The notes under the pieces: model-generated | What the model saw: only the letters and a program-made list of their open reading frames with translations | Told to the model about the DNA's origin: nothing | Databases searched by the model: none | Assembly (NCBI RefSeq): GCF_014635045.1 | Contig: NZ_BMCF01000001.1 | Span: 540,557 to 604,556 of the forward strand | Origin: Staphylococcus nepalensis | GTDB lineage: Bacteria; Bacillota; Bacilli; Staphylococcales; Staphylococcaceae | Direction of reading: 5' to 3' | Length of the DNA: 64,000 nucleotides | Part shown: positions 36,101 through 44,877 of the stretch, in pieces | Layout of the letters: each line of letters starts with the position of its first letter | Position numbering within the stretch: position 1 is the stretch's first letter | Translations under genes and position numbers: made by a program

Positions 36101-37330
36101 ATGAACACTAATTATGATGCATTATTTGAACCATTAACATTACCGAACGGGGTTATTTTAAATAACCGTTTTGTTTTATCTCCAATGACGACCAATTCTT
36201 CCACACAAGATGGCCATATTACAGAACAAGATATTAAGTATGCGCGCCGTCGCGCACATTCTGCGCCACTTCAAGTTACTGGAGCTGCCTACATTGAACC
36301 CTACGGACAATTATTTGAATATGGATTTAGTATTACTGATGATCGTTGTATTCCAGGGTTAACCACATTAGCTAATGCGATGAAACAAAGTGGCAATAAA
36401 GCTATACTACAACTTACGCATGCTGGTCGTTTTTCAAACCAAGCCATTTTAAATTTTGGGCAAGTCTATGGTCCAAGCGCTATGACGTTAAACACACCAA
36501 TCAAACATGAAGTATTATCTATGTCTAAAGACAAAATTAAATCAGTAATACAACAATATGCCGATGCGACTTCTCGAGCGATTAAAGCAGGATTTGATGG
36601 CGTTGAAATTTCAGCTGCACAACGTTTATTAATACAAACCTTTTTCTCCACTTTTTCTAATTTAAGAACTGATACCTATGGCAGTCAAACTTTAGAGAAT
36701 AGATCCCGTTTTGAATTGGAGATATTAAAAGCGGTTCAAGCTGTTATTGATCGAGAAGCACCACCTCAGTTTATCTTAGGTTACCGTGCGACACCAGAAG
36801 AAACGCGTGGTAGTGAGGTAGGTTATACTGTTAGTGAATTTAATCGTCATTTAGACTGGGTGTTAAAAACTGCCGATATTCAATACTTAGCAATTGCCAG
36901 TTGGGGTCGCCAAATTTACCAAAACAAAGTGCGTTCAGAGGGTAAGCATAAAGGTAAGTATGTTAATGCAGTCGTTTATAAATATATTAATGGACGTGTC
37001 CCTCTTATTGCTAGCGGTGGGATTAATTCTCCTGAAAGTGCATTAGACGCTCTACAAAATGCAGATATGGTTGGTATGTCTTCACCTTTTGTCACAGAAC
37101 CGGACTTTGTTACAAAATTAAAAGATCATAGACCAGAAGACATTGATTTGCATGTCACTTTAGATGACATAGATGAATTAGCCATCCCCTATGCAGCGTT
37201 TAAAGATATTGTAAAAATGATGGATTATGGTGAAGGTTTAAAAAAAGAAACACGCGATGAGTTGCGCAAACTGGAAACAAATTACGATGCAGTGAATTAT
37301 CAAGAAGTGGAAACAGAAGATGAGAAATAG
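36101..37330 (+). CDS. Old Yellow Enzyme-family NADH-dependent flavin oxidoreductase
   Basis: The 409-residue FMN protein starts MNTNYDALFEPLTLPNGVIL and has NRFVLSPMTTNSSTQDG, AILQLTHAGRFSN, GFDGVEISAAQRLLIQTFFS and a C-terminal VPLIASGGINSPESALDALQ phosphate-binding region, all typical of OYE-like ene-reductases. In the active-site region the usual HxAH/HGYL is replaced by ISAAQRLLIQ, the form found in the group linked to SirTM operons. I set the start at ATG 36101 after AGAGG; the upstream open frame is not translated plausibly. It is divergent from the SirTM operon and may share its regulation. Confidence 0.88.
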   Translation: MNTNYDALFEPLTLPNGVILNNRFVLSPMTTNSSTQDGHITEQDIKYARRRAHSAPLQVTGAAYIEPYGQLFEYGFSITDDRCIPGLTTLANAMKQSGNKAILQLTHAGRFSNQAILNFGQVYGPSAMTLNTPIKHEVLSMSKDKIKSVIQQYADATSRAIKAGFDGVEISAAQRLLIQTFFSTFSNLRTDTYGSQTLENRSRFELEILKAVQAVIDREAPPQFILGYRATPEETRGSEVGYTVSEFNRHLDWVLKTADIQYLAIASWGRQIYQNKVRSEGKHKGKYVNAVVYKYINGRVPLIASGGINSPESALDALQNADMVGMSSPFVTEPDFVTKLKDHRPEDIDLHVTLDDIDELAIPYAAFKDIVKMMDYGEGLKKETRDELRKLETNYDAVNYQEVETEDEK

Positions 37331-37432
37331 ACCTCTTTTTGATATTATGATATCAACGCCAATATAGATAAACAGCGTTTAAAACCTTATTTAACAACCT
37401 ATATTCATTTAGTAAATGGTTGTAAAAATTAT

Positions 37433-37473
37433 AGAAGACCCTGAGATTACAAATGACTGTCTCAGGGTCTTCT
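37433..37473. terminator. bidirectional terminator between OYE gene and xylose symporter
   Basis: AGAAGACCCTGAG (37433-37445) and CTCAGGGTCTTCT (37461-37473) are exact inverted repeats between convergent genes. Confidence 0.85.
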
Positions 37474-37491
37474 AGTTCGCTATCCTTACAT

Positions 37492-38880
37492 TTATTTTTG
37501 CCAAATCGATTCTATTTCTTCTAATGTTTTACCCTTCGTTTCGGGGATAAATTTCCAAATAAAGAGACCGGATAAAATACTCATTAATGCGTAAAAACTA
37601 TATGTCATTGTCCCACTGATATCCATCATAAATGGATATGTAGAAGTGATTGTAAAGTTGGCTAACCATTGTACTGCAACTGCAATGGCCATAGCAGCAC
37701 TTCTAATTCTATTAGGAAATATTTCTGATAACAATACCCAAATGATAGGTCCCCAACTCATCATAAATGATGCAGTATAAATCACCATAAATACTAATGT
37801 AATCACACCAAATGTACCGTTGGCTGTCAGCACACTCATTCCAATCATACCTATAGCCATACCTGTTGAGCCAATAATCAATAACGGTTTACGTCCAAAT
37901 TTATCTACATATAAAATCGCAATTACGGTAAATATAACATTAACCAATCCCATGACTACTGTTTGTATCATAGAAGCGTTACCGCCTGCCCCTAAATTTT
38001 CAAAAATTCTTGGTGCGTAATATAGGGCCACATTGATACCAATAAATTGTTGAAAAATTGATAACACGATTCCACAAATGATGACCGTTTTGCCAAAGCT
38101 AAATAATGGCGCTTTTACATCATTACCTTTGCGCTTAGTAGATAAAATATCATTCAATACATTTTGCGCATGCTGTTTAGAATTGTATATCTTATTTAGC
38201 ACTTCAAACGCCGCTTCATTTTTATTAATTAAAGTTAAATATCTTGGTGTCTCTGGCACCATAAACAATAATATAAAAAATAACGCTGCTGGAATAGCTT
38301 CTGTTATAAACATATAGCGCCAACCAATAGCGTCTATCCAATGGGATGTTTCTCCAAATGTAATACCATAGTTCACAAAATAAACGACCAACATACCGAA
38401 AATAATCGCAAATTGGTTCCAAGAAACAAGTGTTCCTCTTATTGATGATGGAGAAATTTCACTTATATACATAGGAGAAATTGCGGAAGCTAACCCAACA
38501 CCTATACCGCCTATAATCCGGTAAAAATTAAACATTAATAATAAACCTAAACTAGCATTGCCTTGCTCAAAGAATAGAAATTCTGGATACCCAGATAATA
38601 TGGCTGAAATAATAAATAATATTGCAGCTATTTGTAATGATTTCTTTCTACCTAGCCTACTTGAAAAGTTGGATGATAATAACCCGCCAATCACACAACC
38701 TATCAAGGCACTTGAAACAGTCAAACCATGAATAAAACTACCATAATCAGCTGTTAAATAACGTTGTAAAGACTGTTCAGCGCCTGAAATAACAGCTGTA
38801 TCATAACCGAACAACAGCCCACCTAGAGTCGCAATCAATGCAATCGTTACGATGAATTTTTTATTATTATAAGATGACAT
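37492..38880 (-). CDS. xylE: sugar:H+ symporter, XylE/AraE-like (probable D-xylose uptake)
   Basis: The 462-residue protein has twelve predicted membrane helices and the sugar-porter signatures: LGGLLFGYDTAVISGA in the first helix, SSRLGRKKSL between helices 2 and 3, PETPRYL after helix 6, VDKFGRKPLLIIGS in the second half, and PETKGKTLEEIE at the C-terminus. It follows xylB by 19 bases on the same strand, with its own AAGGGG site, so it is part of the xylA-xylB-transporter operon and most likely imports xylose. The symbol is by context. Confidence 0.88.
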   Translation of the reverse strand: MSSYNNKKFIVTIALIATLGGLLFGYDTAVISGAEQSLQRYLTADYGSFIHGLTVSSALIGCVIGGLLSSNFSSRLGRKKSLQIAAILFIISAILSGYPEFLFFEQGNASLGLLLMFNFYRIIGGIGVGLASAISPMYISEISPSSIRGTLVSWNQFAIIFGMLVVYFVNYGITFGETSHWIDAIGWRYMFITEAIPAALFFILLFMVPETPRYLTLINKNEAAFEVLNKIYNSKQHAQNVLNDILSTKRKGNDVKAPLFSFGKTVIICGIVLSIFQQFIGINVALYYAPRIFENLGAGGNASMIQTVVMGLVNVIFTVIAILYVDKFGRKPLLIIGSTGMAIGMIGMSVLTANGTFGVITLVFMVIYTASFMMSWGPIIWVLLSEIFPNRIRSAAMAIAVAVQWLANFTITSTYPFMMDISGTMTYSFYALMSILSGLFIWKFIPETKGKTLEEIESIWQK

Positions 38881-38899
38881 TTGCCCATCCCCTTATTCA

Positions 38900-40396
38900 C
38901 TACTTGAATTGAACTAGTTTATCTGATAATGCTCGCGTACTTCTGTAAACATCTTGATATATTTCATAATATGATTGATATAAACCAACATTATGATCGT
39001 CTGAATTTATAGATGCGTTATAATTAATCCACATTTCACTCATATCACTAAAGCTATCAAACCATTGTTCACCCATAGCAGCTAGCATCGCAGCGCCAAA
39101 CGCTGGACCTTGTTCTTCAGTTCTAGTAGTAATTTGAGCATTAAATACATCAGCCTGTATTTGTAACCAGTGTGGGTTTTTTGCACCTCCACCGATGGAT
39201 ACAATGTTTTGAACGGCCTTACCTTCACCTCTTATGATTTGAATACTGTCTTTAATTGAAAACGTAACTCCTTCTAAAACAGCGCGTTTTATATCTGCAC
39301 GCGTTGTATTCGCGTCTAACCCAATAAAACTACCTCGTATTTTGGCATCATTATGCGGTGTTCGTTCACCTAATAAATATGGCGTAAAAATGAGACCATT
39401 TGCACCAATTTTCGATTCACTTATTGGTCTTAAAAAAGTTTCAAAATCTTCTTCGTTGCTAAATAATTGCTTAATCCATTCTAGACTGTATCCTGCAGAT
39501 AATGTGACACCCATAATATATTTTTGATTAGGCACACAATGATTAAAATAATGCACTTTGCCATCATTTTCATAATTTTTATGATTAATAATTGAAAGCG
39601 CCACGCCTGAGGTACCAATACTTACTAACTGTTTATTATCATCTGTAATACCTGCACCTAACGCACCACAAGCATTGTCTGCACCACCTTGGTAAACATT
39701 TATTGTTTCTTCCCCTTTATAACCAATTTCTTCCATAATTGATTGGGTCAATGTACCACTAAATCCATGTGATGGAATGATATCTGGACAAATGGTTGTA
39801 TCAATATCTAATTTTTCTAAAATGGTAGTCGACCAATTTTCTTCTTTAACGTTAAACATAATTGTACCAGCTGCATCTGAAGGCTCAGAATAAAGGTTAC
39901 CTGTCAACCTATATACGATATAGTCTTTAGGCAACATAAATTTATAAATTTCATTATAATGCGCTGGTTCATGAAGCTTAAGCCATATTAATTTGGGCAA
40001 AGTGAAACCTTCAATTACGGTATTCTGTGTTTCATTAAGCAAAGTCTTCAAACCAATTTTTTCTTTAATATCTGCTACCGCTTGAGATGTTCGTGTATCA
40101 TTCCATAATATAGCTGGTCTAATTACTTGCCCTTGGTTATCTACAATTACCAAACCATGCATTTGACCTGAAAAACTGACACCAGATATTTGATCAACGC
40201 CATACTGAGTTACCAAGACTTTTAAACTTTCAATAGCTGCTTCATACCAGATATTTGGGTCCATTTCACTATAGCCAGTATGTGGGTGTTCTGTTTGATA
40301 AGAAACGCTATAACTAGACACAACATTGCCTTTTTGATTAACAACTATACTTTTCATACCGCTTGTCCCGACATCTATTCCAATGACGTATTTCAT
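38900..40396 (-). CDS. xylB: xylulokinase
   Basis: The enzyme phosphorylates D-xylulose to D-xylulose 5-phosphate for the pentose phosphate pathway. The 498-residue FGGY-family protein opens with YVIGIDVGTSGMKSIVVNQ (ATP loop), has SFSGQMHGLVIVDNQGQVI and RPAILWNDTRTSQAV of xylulokinases, and near the C-terminus VSIGGGAKNPHWLQIQADVF with the second phosphate motif. It starts five bases after xylA with GAGGA inside the xylA end, so the two are tightly coupled. Confidence 0.95.
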   Translation of the reverse strand: MKYVIGIDVGTSGMKSIVVNQKGNVVSSYSVSYQTEHPHTGYSEMDPNIWYEAAIESLKVLVTQYGVDQISGVSFSGQMHGLVIVDNQGQVIRPAILWNDTRTSQAVADIKEKIGLKTLLNETQNTVIEGFTLPKLIWLKLHEPAHYNEIYKFMLPKDYIVYRLTGNLYSEPSDAAGTIMFNVKEENWSTTILEKLDIDTTICPDIIPSHGFSGTLTQSIMEEIGYKGEETINVYQGGADNACGALGAGITDDNKQLVSIGTSGVALSIINHKNYENDGKVHYFNHCVPNQKYIMGVTLSAGYSLEWIKQLFSNEEDFETFLRPISESKIGANGLIFTPYLLGERTPHNDAKIRGSFIGLDANTTRADIKRAVLEGVTFSIKDSIQIIRGEGKAVQNIVSIGGGAKNPHWLQIQADVFNAQITTRTEEQGPAFGAAMLAAMGEQWFDSFSDMSEMWINYNASINSDDHNVGLYQSYYEIYQDVYRSTRALSDKLVQFK

Positions 40397-40401
40397 TTCA
40401 A

Positions 40402-41724
40402 TCAGTCCTCATTATTAATATTTAAAATATATTGATTAATTTGTGATTTAATCACTTCCAAATGATCCGATTCATTATCGATTGTCGTAAGATTTAAAGC
40501 GTGATTTTCTAAATCCTTGAAGGAGACTTCTCCATCAACAATTTGTTTGCCAATACCACTAGCAAATGAAGCATATTTTTTGTCTATGATTTTTTCAAAA
40601 AACTGATCTTCAATCATTTTAGACGCCACTCGTAAGCCTAGAGCAAAAGTATCCATACCAGCAACATGTGTTAATATCAGATCTTCTTGTTTAAATGATG
40701 TACGTCTTGGTTTGGCGTCAAAATTCAATCCTCCTGGATTAAGTCCACCATTTTTCAATATTTCGTACATTGCCAATGTCGTATCATATACATCTGTAGG
40801 GAATTCATCGGTGTCCCATCCTAATTGCGGATGTCCTTGGTTAGCATCTACTGACCCTAAAAGCTCATTATCTCTTACATAGCGTAATTCATGTTGGAAT
40901 GAGTGACCTGCTAAAGTAGCGTGGTTTGCCTCAATATTAAATTTAAAATGTTTATCTAGGTCATATTTTTGTAAAAACGCATGAGCTGTCGCTACATCTG
41001 TATCATATTGATGCGTTGTGGGTTCTTTAGGCTTGGGTTCAATTAAAAATTGCCCTGTATAACCGATTTCTTCTGCATAAGCAATTGCCATTTTAAAGAA
41101 TTTAGCTAGGTTATCTAACTCTAGTTTCATATCTGTATTTAATAAACTTTCATAACCTTCACGCCCGCCCCAAAAAACGAAATTCTCTGAACCTAACGTT
41201 TTTGCAATTTCTAATGACTTCTTCACTTTTGCTGCTGCGTATGCAAAAACATCTGCATTTGAAGAAGTCGCAGCTCCGTGCACAAAGCGTTGGTGCGTAA
41301 AGTTATTTGTTGTATTCCAAAGTAATTTCTTACCTGTTTCATTCATTTTATTTTTAATTAAGCTTACTATTTCATCTAAATTATCGTTTGATTCTTTCAA
41401 TGTTTTACCTTCAGGAGCAATATCAACATCATGGAAACAGAAGTATTCAACACCTGTTTTTTCCATAAATTCAAAGATAGCTTCTACACGCGCTTTCGAT
41501 TTACCCATTTCATCTAAATCATCCCAATCTCTAGTAGCTGTTCCTACCCCAAAAGGATCAGATAAATCTGCAGTAAATGTGTGCCAATAAGCAACGCTAA
41601 ATCTTAAATGTTCTGCCATCGTTTTTCCACCAATGTTCTCATTAGCATTATAATATTTAAAACTAAATGGGTTACTAGATTTAGGCCCTTCGTATTTTAT
41701 TTGTTCAACGTCAAAGTAAGTCAT
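40402..41724 (-). CDS. xylA: D-xylose isomerase
   Basis: The metal-dependent enzyme converts D-xylose to D-xylulose. The 440-residue protein is the class II (long) type: [19 protein letters not shown] with the catalytic histidine, [36 protein letters not shown] with metal ligands, and [18 protein letters not shown]. The start ATG follows GAGGAGG. Upstream lie a perfect xylO-type palindrome and a cre site, so it is repressed by XylR without xylose and by CcpA on good sugars. First gene of the xylAB-transporter operon. Confidence 0.96.
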   Translation of the reverse strand: MTYFDVEQIKYEGPKSSNPFSFKYYNANENIGGKTMAEHLRFSVAYWHTFTADLSDPFGVGTATRDWDDLDEMGKSKARVEAIFEFMEKTGVEYFCFHDVDIAPEGKTLKESNDNLDEIVSLIKNKMNETGKKLLWNTTNNFTHQRFVHGAATSSNADVFAYAAAKVKKSLEIAKTLGSENFVFWGGREGYESLLNTDMKLELDNLAKFFKMAIAYAEEIGYTGQFLIEPKPKEPTTHQYDTDVATAHAFLQKYDLDKHFKFNIEANHATLAGHSFQHELRYVRDNELLGSVDANQGHPQLGWDTDEFPTDVYDTTLAMYEILKNGGLNPGGLNFDAKPRRTSFKQEDLILTHVAGMDTFALGLRVASKMIEDQFFEKIIDKKYASFASGIGKQIVDGEVSFKDLENHALNLTTIDNESDHLEVIKSQINQYILNINNED

Positions 41725-41749
41725 TAGAATTCCTCCTCAATTTTCCTCC

Positions 41750-41778
41750 TTAGTTAGTTAATTTAATAAACTAACTAA
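41750..41778 (-). promoter_or_regulatory. XylR operator (xylO) before xylA
   Basis: TTAGTTAGTT (41750-41759) and AACTAACTAA (41769-41778) are perfect 10-bp inverted repeats with a nine-base AT spacer, directly upstream of the xylA ribosome site. The half-site matches known Firmicute xyl operators (TTAGTTTGTT type). Confidence 0.85.
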
Positions 41779-41811
41779 CTTTGAGTATAATATAACACCT
41801 CCTCTTCTTTT

Positions 41812-41825
41812 TGTAAACGCTTACT
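41812..41825 (-). promoter_or_regulatory. cre site upstream of xylA
   Basis: TGTAAACGCTTACT matches the cre consensus TGNNANCGNTNWCA at all but the last position, just upstream of the xylA promoter region. Confidence 0.65.
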
Positions 41826-41838
41826 TAAGAAAATAAAA

Positions 41839-41884
41839 AAGTAGGATAGAAACCAAACACTTAAATTTGGTTTCTATCCTACTT
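41839..41884 (-). terminator. terminator of xylR, perfect 19-bp stem
   Basis: Arms 41839-41857 and 41866-41884 are exact inverted repeats (AAGTAGGATAGAAACCAAA) with an eight-base loop; on the minus strand a T-rich stretch follows. It separates xylR transcription from the xylA operon. Confidence 0.88.
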
Positions 41885-41995
41885 TTCGAAAATAAATTAA
41901 TAAATTCTATTACTAATAATTAGTGAAAATATCATACCCGCTCTTTTTTAATCAACAATACCTATGTTTTGAGTTATGGATATATCTAGAAAGTA

Positions 41996-43144
41996 TTAAA
42001 AATTAAGTTTTATGTTATCAATTTTTAATACTTTCTGTGTTATTGCAAGGGTCGCTCCCAACAATGTCGAAAACTTAACGTTGGAAGTCAGGCATATCTC
42101 TACATTTTTATTTGTATATGTCATAAAAGCTGATTTAATAGCTTCTAAAACGTCCGGTAATTCGTTAATTAATGGACAATTGATATAAATAGCTTCTGGA
42201 TTAATTTGCATATTTAGATTATATATCAGTATGGCTATTCTCATTGAAAACTGATTTATTTCGTCTACTACAATCTCATTTTTATCATAATATAACTTTT
42301 TTAATGCTGTCATGGTTAATTTTTGGTTCAACCTTTCTTCAAGATTATGAACTAAAGCATCTTGAGAACAGATATCTTCAATTTTATGAAATGTTTTATG
42401 ATTATTTTGAATAACCGAAACGAGCGTTTTTCCAATTTCACCTGCTTCACCATCTGTACCTCTATATAATTTTTTATCAATAATTAAACCCGCGCCAATA
42501 CCTTTATGTATACTAAGTGTGATTAAATTATTAACTTCTAAGTCATTATTTTCATTACATTCATAAATTGCGGATAAATTCGCTTCATTTTCCACTATGA
42601 TAGGCACATTTGCGATATCTTTAATACTTTCTGTAATTGAAATATCTTCGATTTCATGAAATGGCAAATGAACAATTTCTTGGTTATTATTAACGATTCC
42701 GTGGACAGAAATAGATATACCTAACAACCCATGATGCGTACCATATTTTTCATCTGTATTAATGTGTTGTTTTAACAAATCTAATACATGGCTCATTTTT
42801 TTATTAGACAATGGTATAGATTCATGTTTAAGTATTTCACCATTAAAATAGTTATAAATCATTTCAATTGAGCCGTACGCAATATCTAAAGAAATCACGT
42901 AGCCAAAATGTTTATTAATTTCTAAAAGTATCGGTTTTCTCCCTCCACTCTTAGTGCTTTCTCCATGTCCTACTTCATTCACTAATTTTTTCTCTTTTAA
43001 CTTATTTAATATGCTCGAAATCGTTGCTTTATTAATATTTAAATCTTTAGATATTTGAACTCTAGAGATGAGTTTATTATTAAATATTTGTTGTATTACT
43101 CGTCTTTGGTTTTCATTTAAATCTAACGCGTCTATTTGTTTCAA
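41996..43144 (-). CDS. xylR: xylose repressor, ROK family
   Basis: The 382-residue protein has an N-terminal winged helix (NRRVIQQIFNNKLISRVQIS, then KDLNINKATISSILNKLKEK) and a ROK sugar-binding domain (GYVISLDIAYGSIEMIYNYF; LITLSIHKGIGAGLIIDKKL; RGTDGEAGEIGKTL). XylR binds xylO without xylose and is released by it. It starts with TTG after AGAGGTGG and lies upstream of xylA on the same strand with its own terminator in between. A matching operator before the divergent beta-xylosidase operon indicates that both arms are under its control. Confidence 0.95.
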   Translation of the reverse strand: MKQIDALDLNENQRRVIQQIFNNKLISRVQISKDLNINKATISSILNKLKEKKLVNEVGHGESTKSGGRKPILLEINKHFGYVISLDIAYGSIEMIYNYFNGEILKHESIPLSNKKMSHVLDLLKQHINTDEKYGTHHGLLGISISVHGIVNNNQEIVHLPFHEIEDISITESIKDIANVPIIVENEANLSAIYECNENNDLEVNNLITLSIHKGIGAGLIIDKKLYRGTDGEAGEIGKTLVSVIQNNHKTFHKIEDICSQDALVHNLEERLNQKLTMTALKKLYYDKNEIVVDEINQFSMRIAILIYNLNMQINPEAIYINCPLINELPDVLEAIKSAFMTYTNKNVEICLTSNVKFSTLLGATLAITQKVLKIDNIKLNF

Positions 43145-43315
43145 ACTAACACCACCTCTATATTAACTCTAAAAAATAAGTACAGTACTTTCAATTTAAT
43201 TACAAAGTTTAATTTAACTATAGCACAAAATATTTCTCTAAACACCTTATGACGCAACCTATAGTTATTCAATTTTCTTTTTCAAAAACAAATATTTAAG
43301 TGGTCACCATTTTAA

Positions 43316-43329
43316 AGAAAGCGTTTACA
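43316..43329 (+). promoter_or_regulatory. cre site before the xyloside operon
   Basis: AGAAAGCGTTTACA fits the cre consensus except the second base. It lies about 90 bases before the GPH symporter gene. Confidence 0.65.
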
Positions 43330-43362
43330 AAATTAAAATTAGGTGGTAATATTTCACTCGAG

Positions 43363-43391
43363 TTGGTTTGTTTACTAAATTAACTAACTTA
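43363..43391 (+). promoter_or_regulatory. XylR operator-like site before the xyloside operon
   Basis: TTGGTTTGTT (43363-43372) and AACTAACTTA (43382-43391) have the same 10-9-10 geometry as the xylA operator, with three substitutions across both arms. It lies 30 bases before the GPH symporter start. Confidence 0.7.
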
Positions 43392-43420
43392 GGATAGATG
43401 TTTTTACTAGGGGGGATTAA

Positions 43421-44863
43421 ATGAACCAAACAGTTGATGCAAGTTCTGGAGAAAAAAGTATTTTAGCAGATTCGAAAACTGAAACAAAGCGGTTACGTAC
43501 AAACGAAAAAGTAGTATTTGGTATAGGGGATTTCGGTGCAAATTACAGCTGGACCTTCATTGCGTCATTCATCATTATTTACATGACTGATGTTGTAGGT
43601 GTCGCTGGTTCAGTCATTGGCACTATTATACTCATTTGCCGTTTTGCAGATGGCGCTTCTGATTTATTTATGGGGAGCGTCATAGATAATACTAATACAA
43701 AGATGGGAAAAGCAAAGCCATGGGTCTTTTGGACAGCACCGATATTAGGTGTTTTGACTTTTTTATTGTTTAATATTCCTGACTTTGTAGGTTATAGCGG
43801 CAAAATTGTGTATATTTTTATTATTTATTTTTTGATTTCTGTCGTTTTTTATACTGCTAATAATGTTGCTTATTCATCACTCATTTCATTTATGTCAAAA
43901 GATGAAAAAGATCGCGTATCTTTAGGCAGTATACGCTTCATTTTTTCTAATATTAGCGTGCTTTGTATTACAACTTTTACTACTTATTTAGTAACTCTTT
44001 TTGGTGAAAACCAACAAGGTTGGACTTATACTGCACTGGTTTACGCATTTTTATGTGCTGTACCGTTAATGATAACTGGTTACTTTGTTAAAGAAAGAAA
44101 TATTGCAACAAAGCAGTATACGTCAAAAAGTAAAACAAAACGCATACCTTTTACACTTATACTCAAATCATTACTTACTGAAAAATATTTTATTATCACC
44201 ATTGCGCTCTATCTATTATGGTATTTACGCCAAACTGATAATAGTATGAGAATTTATTATGCAACTTACATCTTTGATAACGCCAATATCATGGCAATAT
44301 TAAGTATATCTACACTACTTCCTACTATATTAGGATTACTCATAGCGCCTAAATTTGCCGAATTATTAGGCATTAAACAAAGTATTATGATTGGTCTAAT
44401 TATTTCCATCATTTCTTATATTGTGATGGGTGTTTTCTCAGAGAACTTAACCATGTTGATTGTCGGATTAGTAATTAATGGCATCGGGTTAGTCCCTTTC
44501 ACGGCAGCTTTAAGTGGTATAGTTGCAGACGTAGGAGATATCATATATTGGAAAACTGGCGTCCCAGTACAAGGTTCTATATTCAGCCTTGCTAGCGCGG
44601 GTATGAAAATAGGGTCTGGTTTACAATCTGCAATTGTCGGTTGGTCATTATCCGTTGGTGGTTATGTAGCTGGTGCTGCGGTTCAATCTGAAAGTACAAT
44701 ATTAGCAATTAAGTCCATGCAAATTTACTTCCCATTATTAACAGTGGTATTAATTACGATTATCACACTATTTTTAAATTATGAGAAGTTTATCACACAA
44801 ATTAAAAATCAGATACGCTCAAATAAAGTAGGTACTTTACGATCTAAACAAATATATAAATAA
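43421..44863 (+). CDS. GPH-family sugar:cation symporter (probable xyloside/xylobiose uptake)
   Basis: The 480-residue protein has twelve predicted helices and the glycoside-pentoside-hexuronide pattern: KVVFGIGDFGANYSWTFIAS, IILICRFADGASDLFMGSVI, NTNTKMGKAKPWVFWTAPIL and GDIIYWKTGVPVQGSIFSL. It lacks a fused IIA domain, unlike lactose permeases. It heads a two-gene unit with the beta-xylosidase, so xylobiose or other xylosides are the likely substrates (XynT/XynP type). Strong AGGGGGG ribosome site. It carries a XylR-like operator and a cre site upstream. Confidence 0.85.
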   Translation: MNQTVDASSGEKSILADSKTETKRLRTNEKVVFGIGDFGANYSWTFIASFIIIYMTDVVGVAGSVIGTIILICRFADGASDLFMGSVIDNTNTKMGKAKPWVFWTAPILGVLTFLLFNIPDFVGYSGKIVYIFIIYFLISVVFYTANNVAYSSLISFMSKDEKDRVSLGSIRFIFSNISVLCITTFTTYLVTLFGENQQGWTYTALVYAFLCAVPLMITGYFVKERNIATKQYTSKSKTKRIPFTLILKSLLTEKYFIITIALYLLWYLRQTDNSMRIYYATYIFDNANIMAILSISTLLPTILGLLIAPKFAELLGIKQSIMIGLIISIISYIVMGVFSENLTMLIVGLVINGIGLVPFTAALSGIVADVGDIIYWKTGVPVQGSIFSLASAGMKIGSGLQSAIVGWSLSVGGYVAGAAVQSESTILAIKSMQIYFPLLTVVLITIITLFLNYEKFITQIKNQIRSNKVGTLRSKQIYK

Positions 44864-44877
44864 AGGAGTATTTTCAT

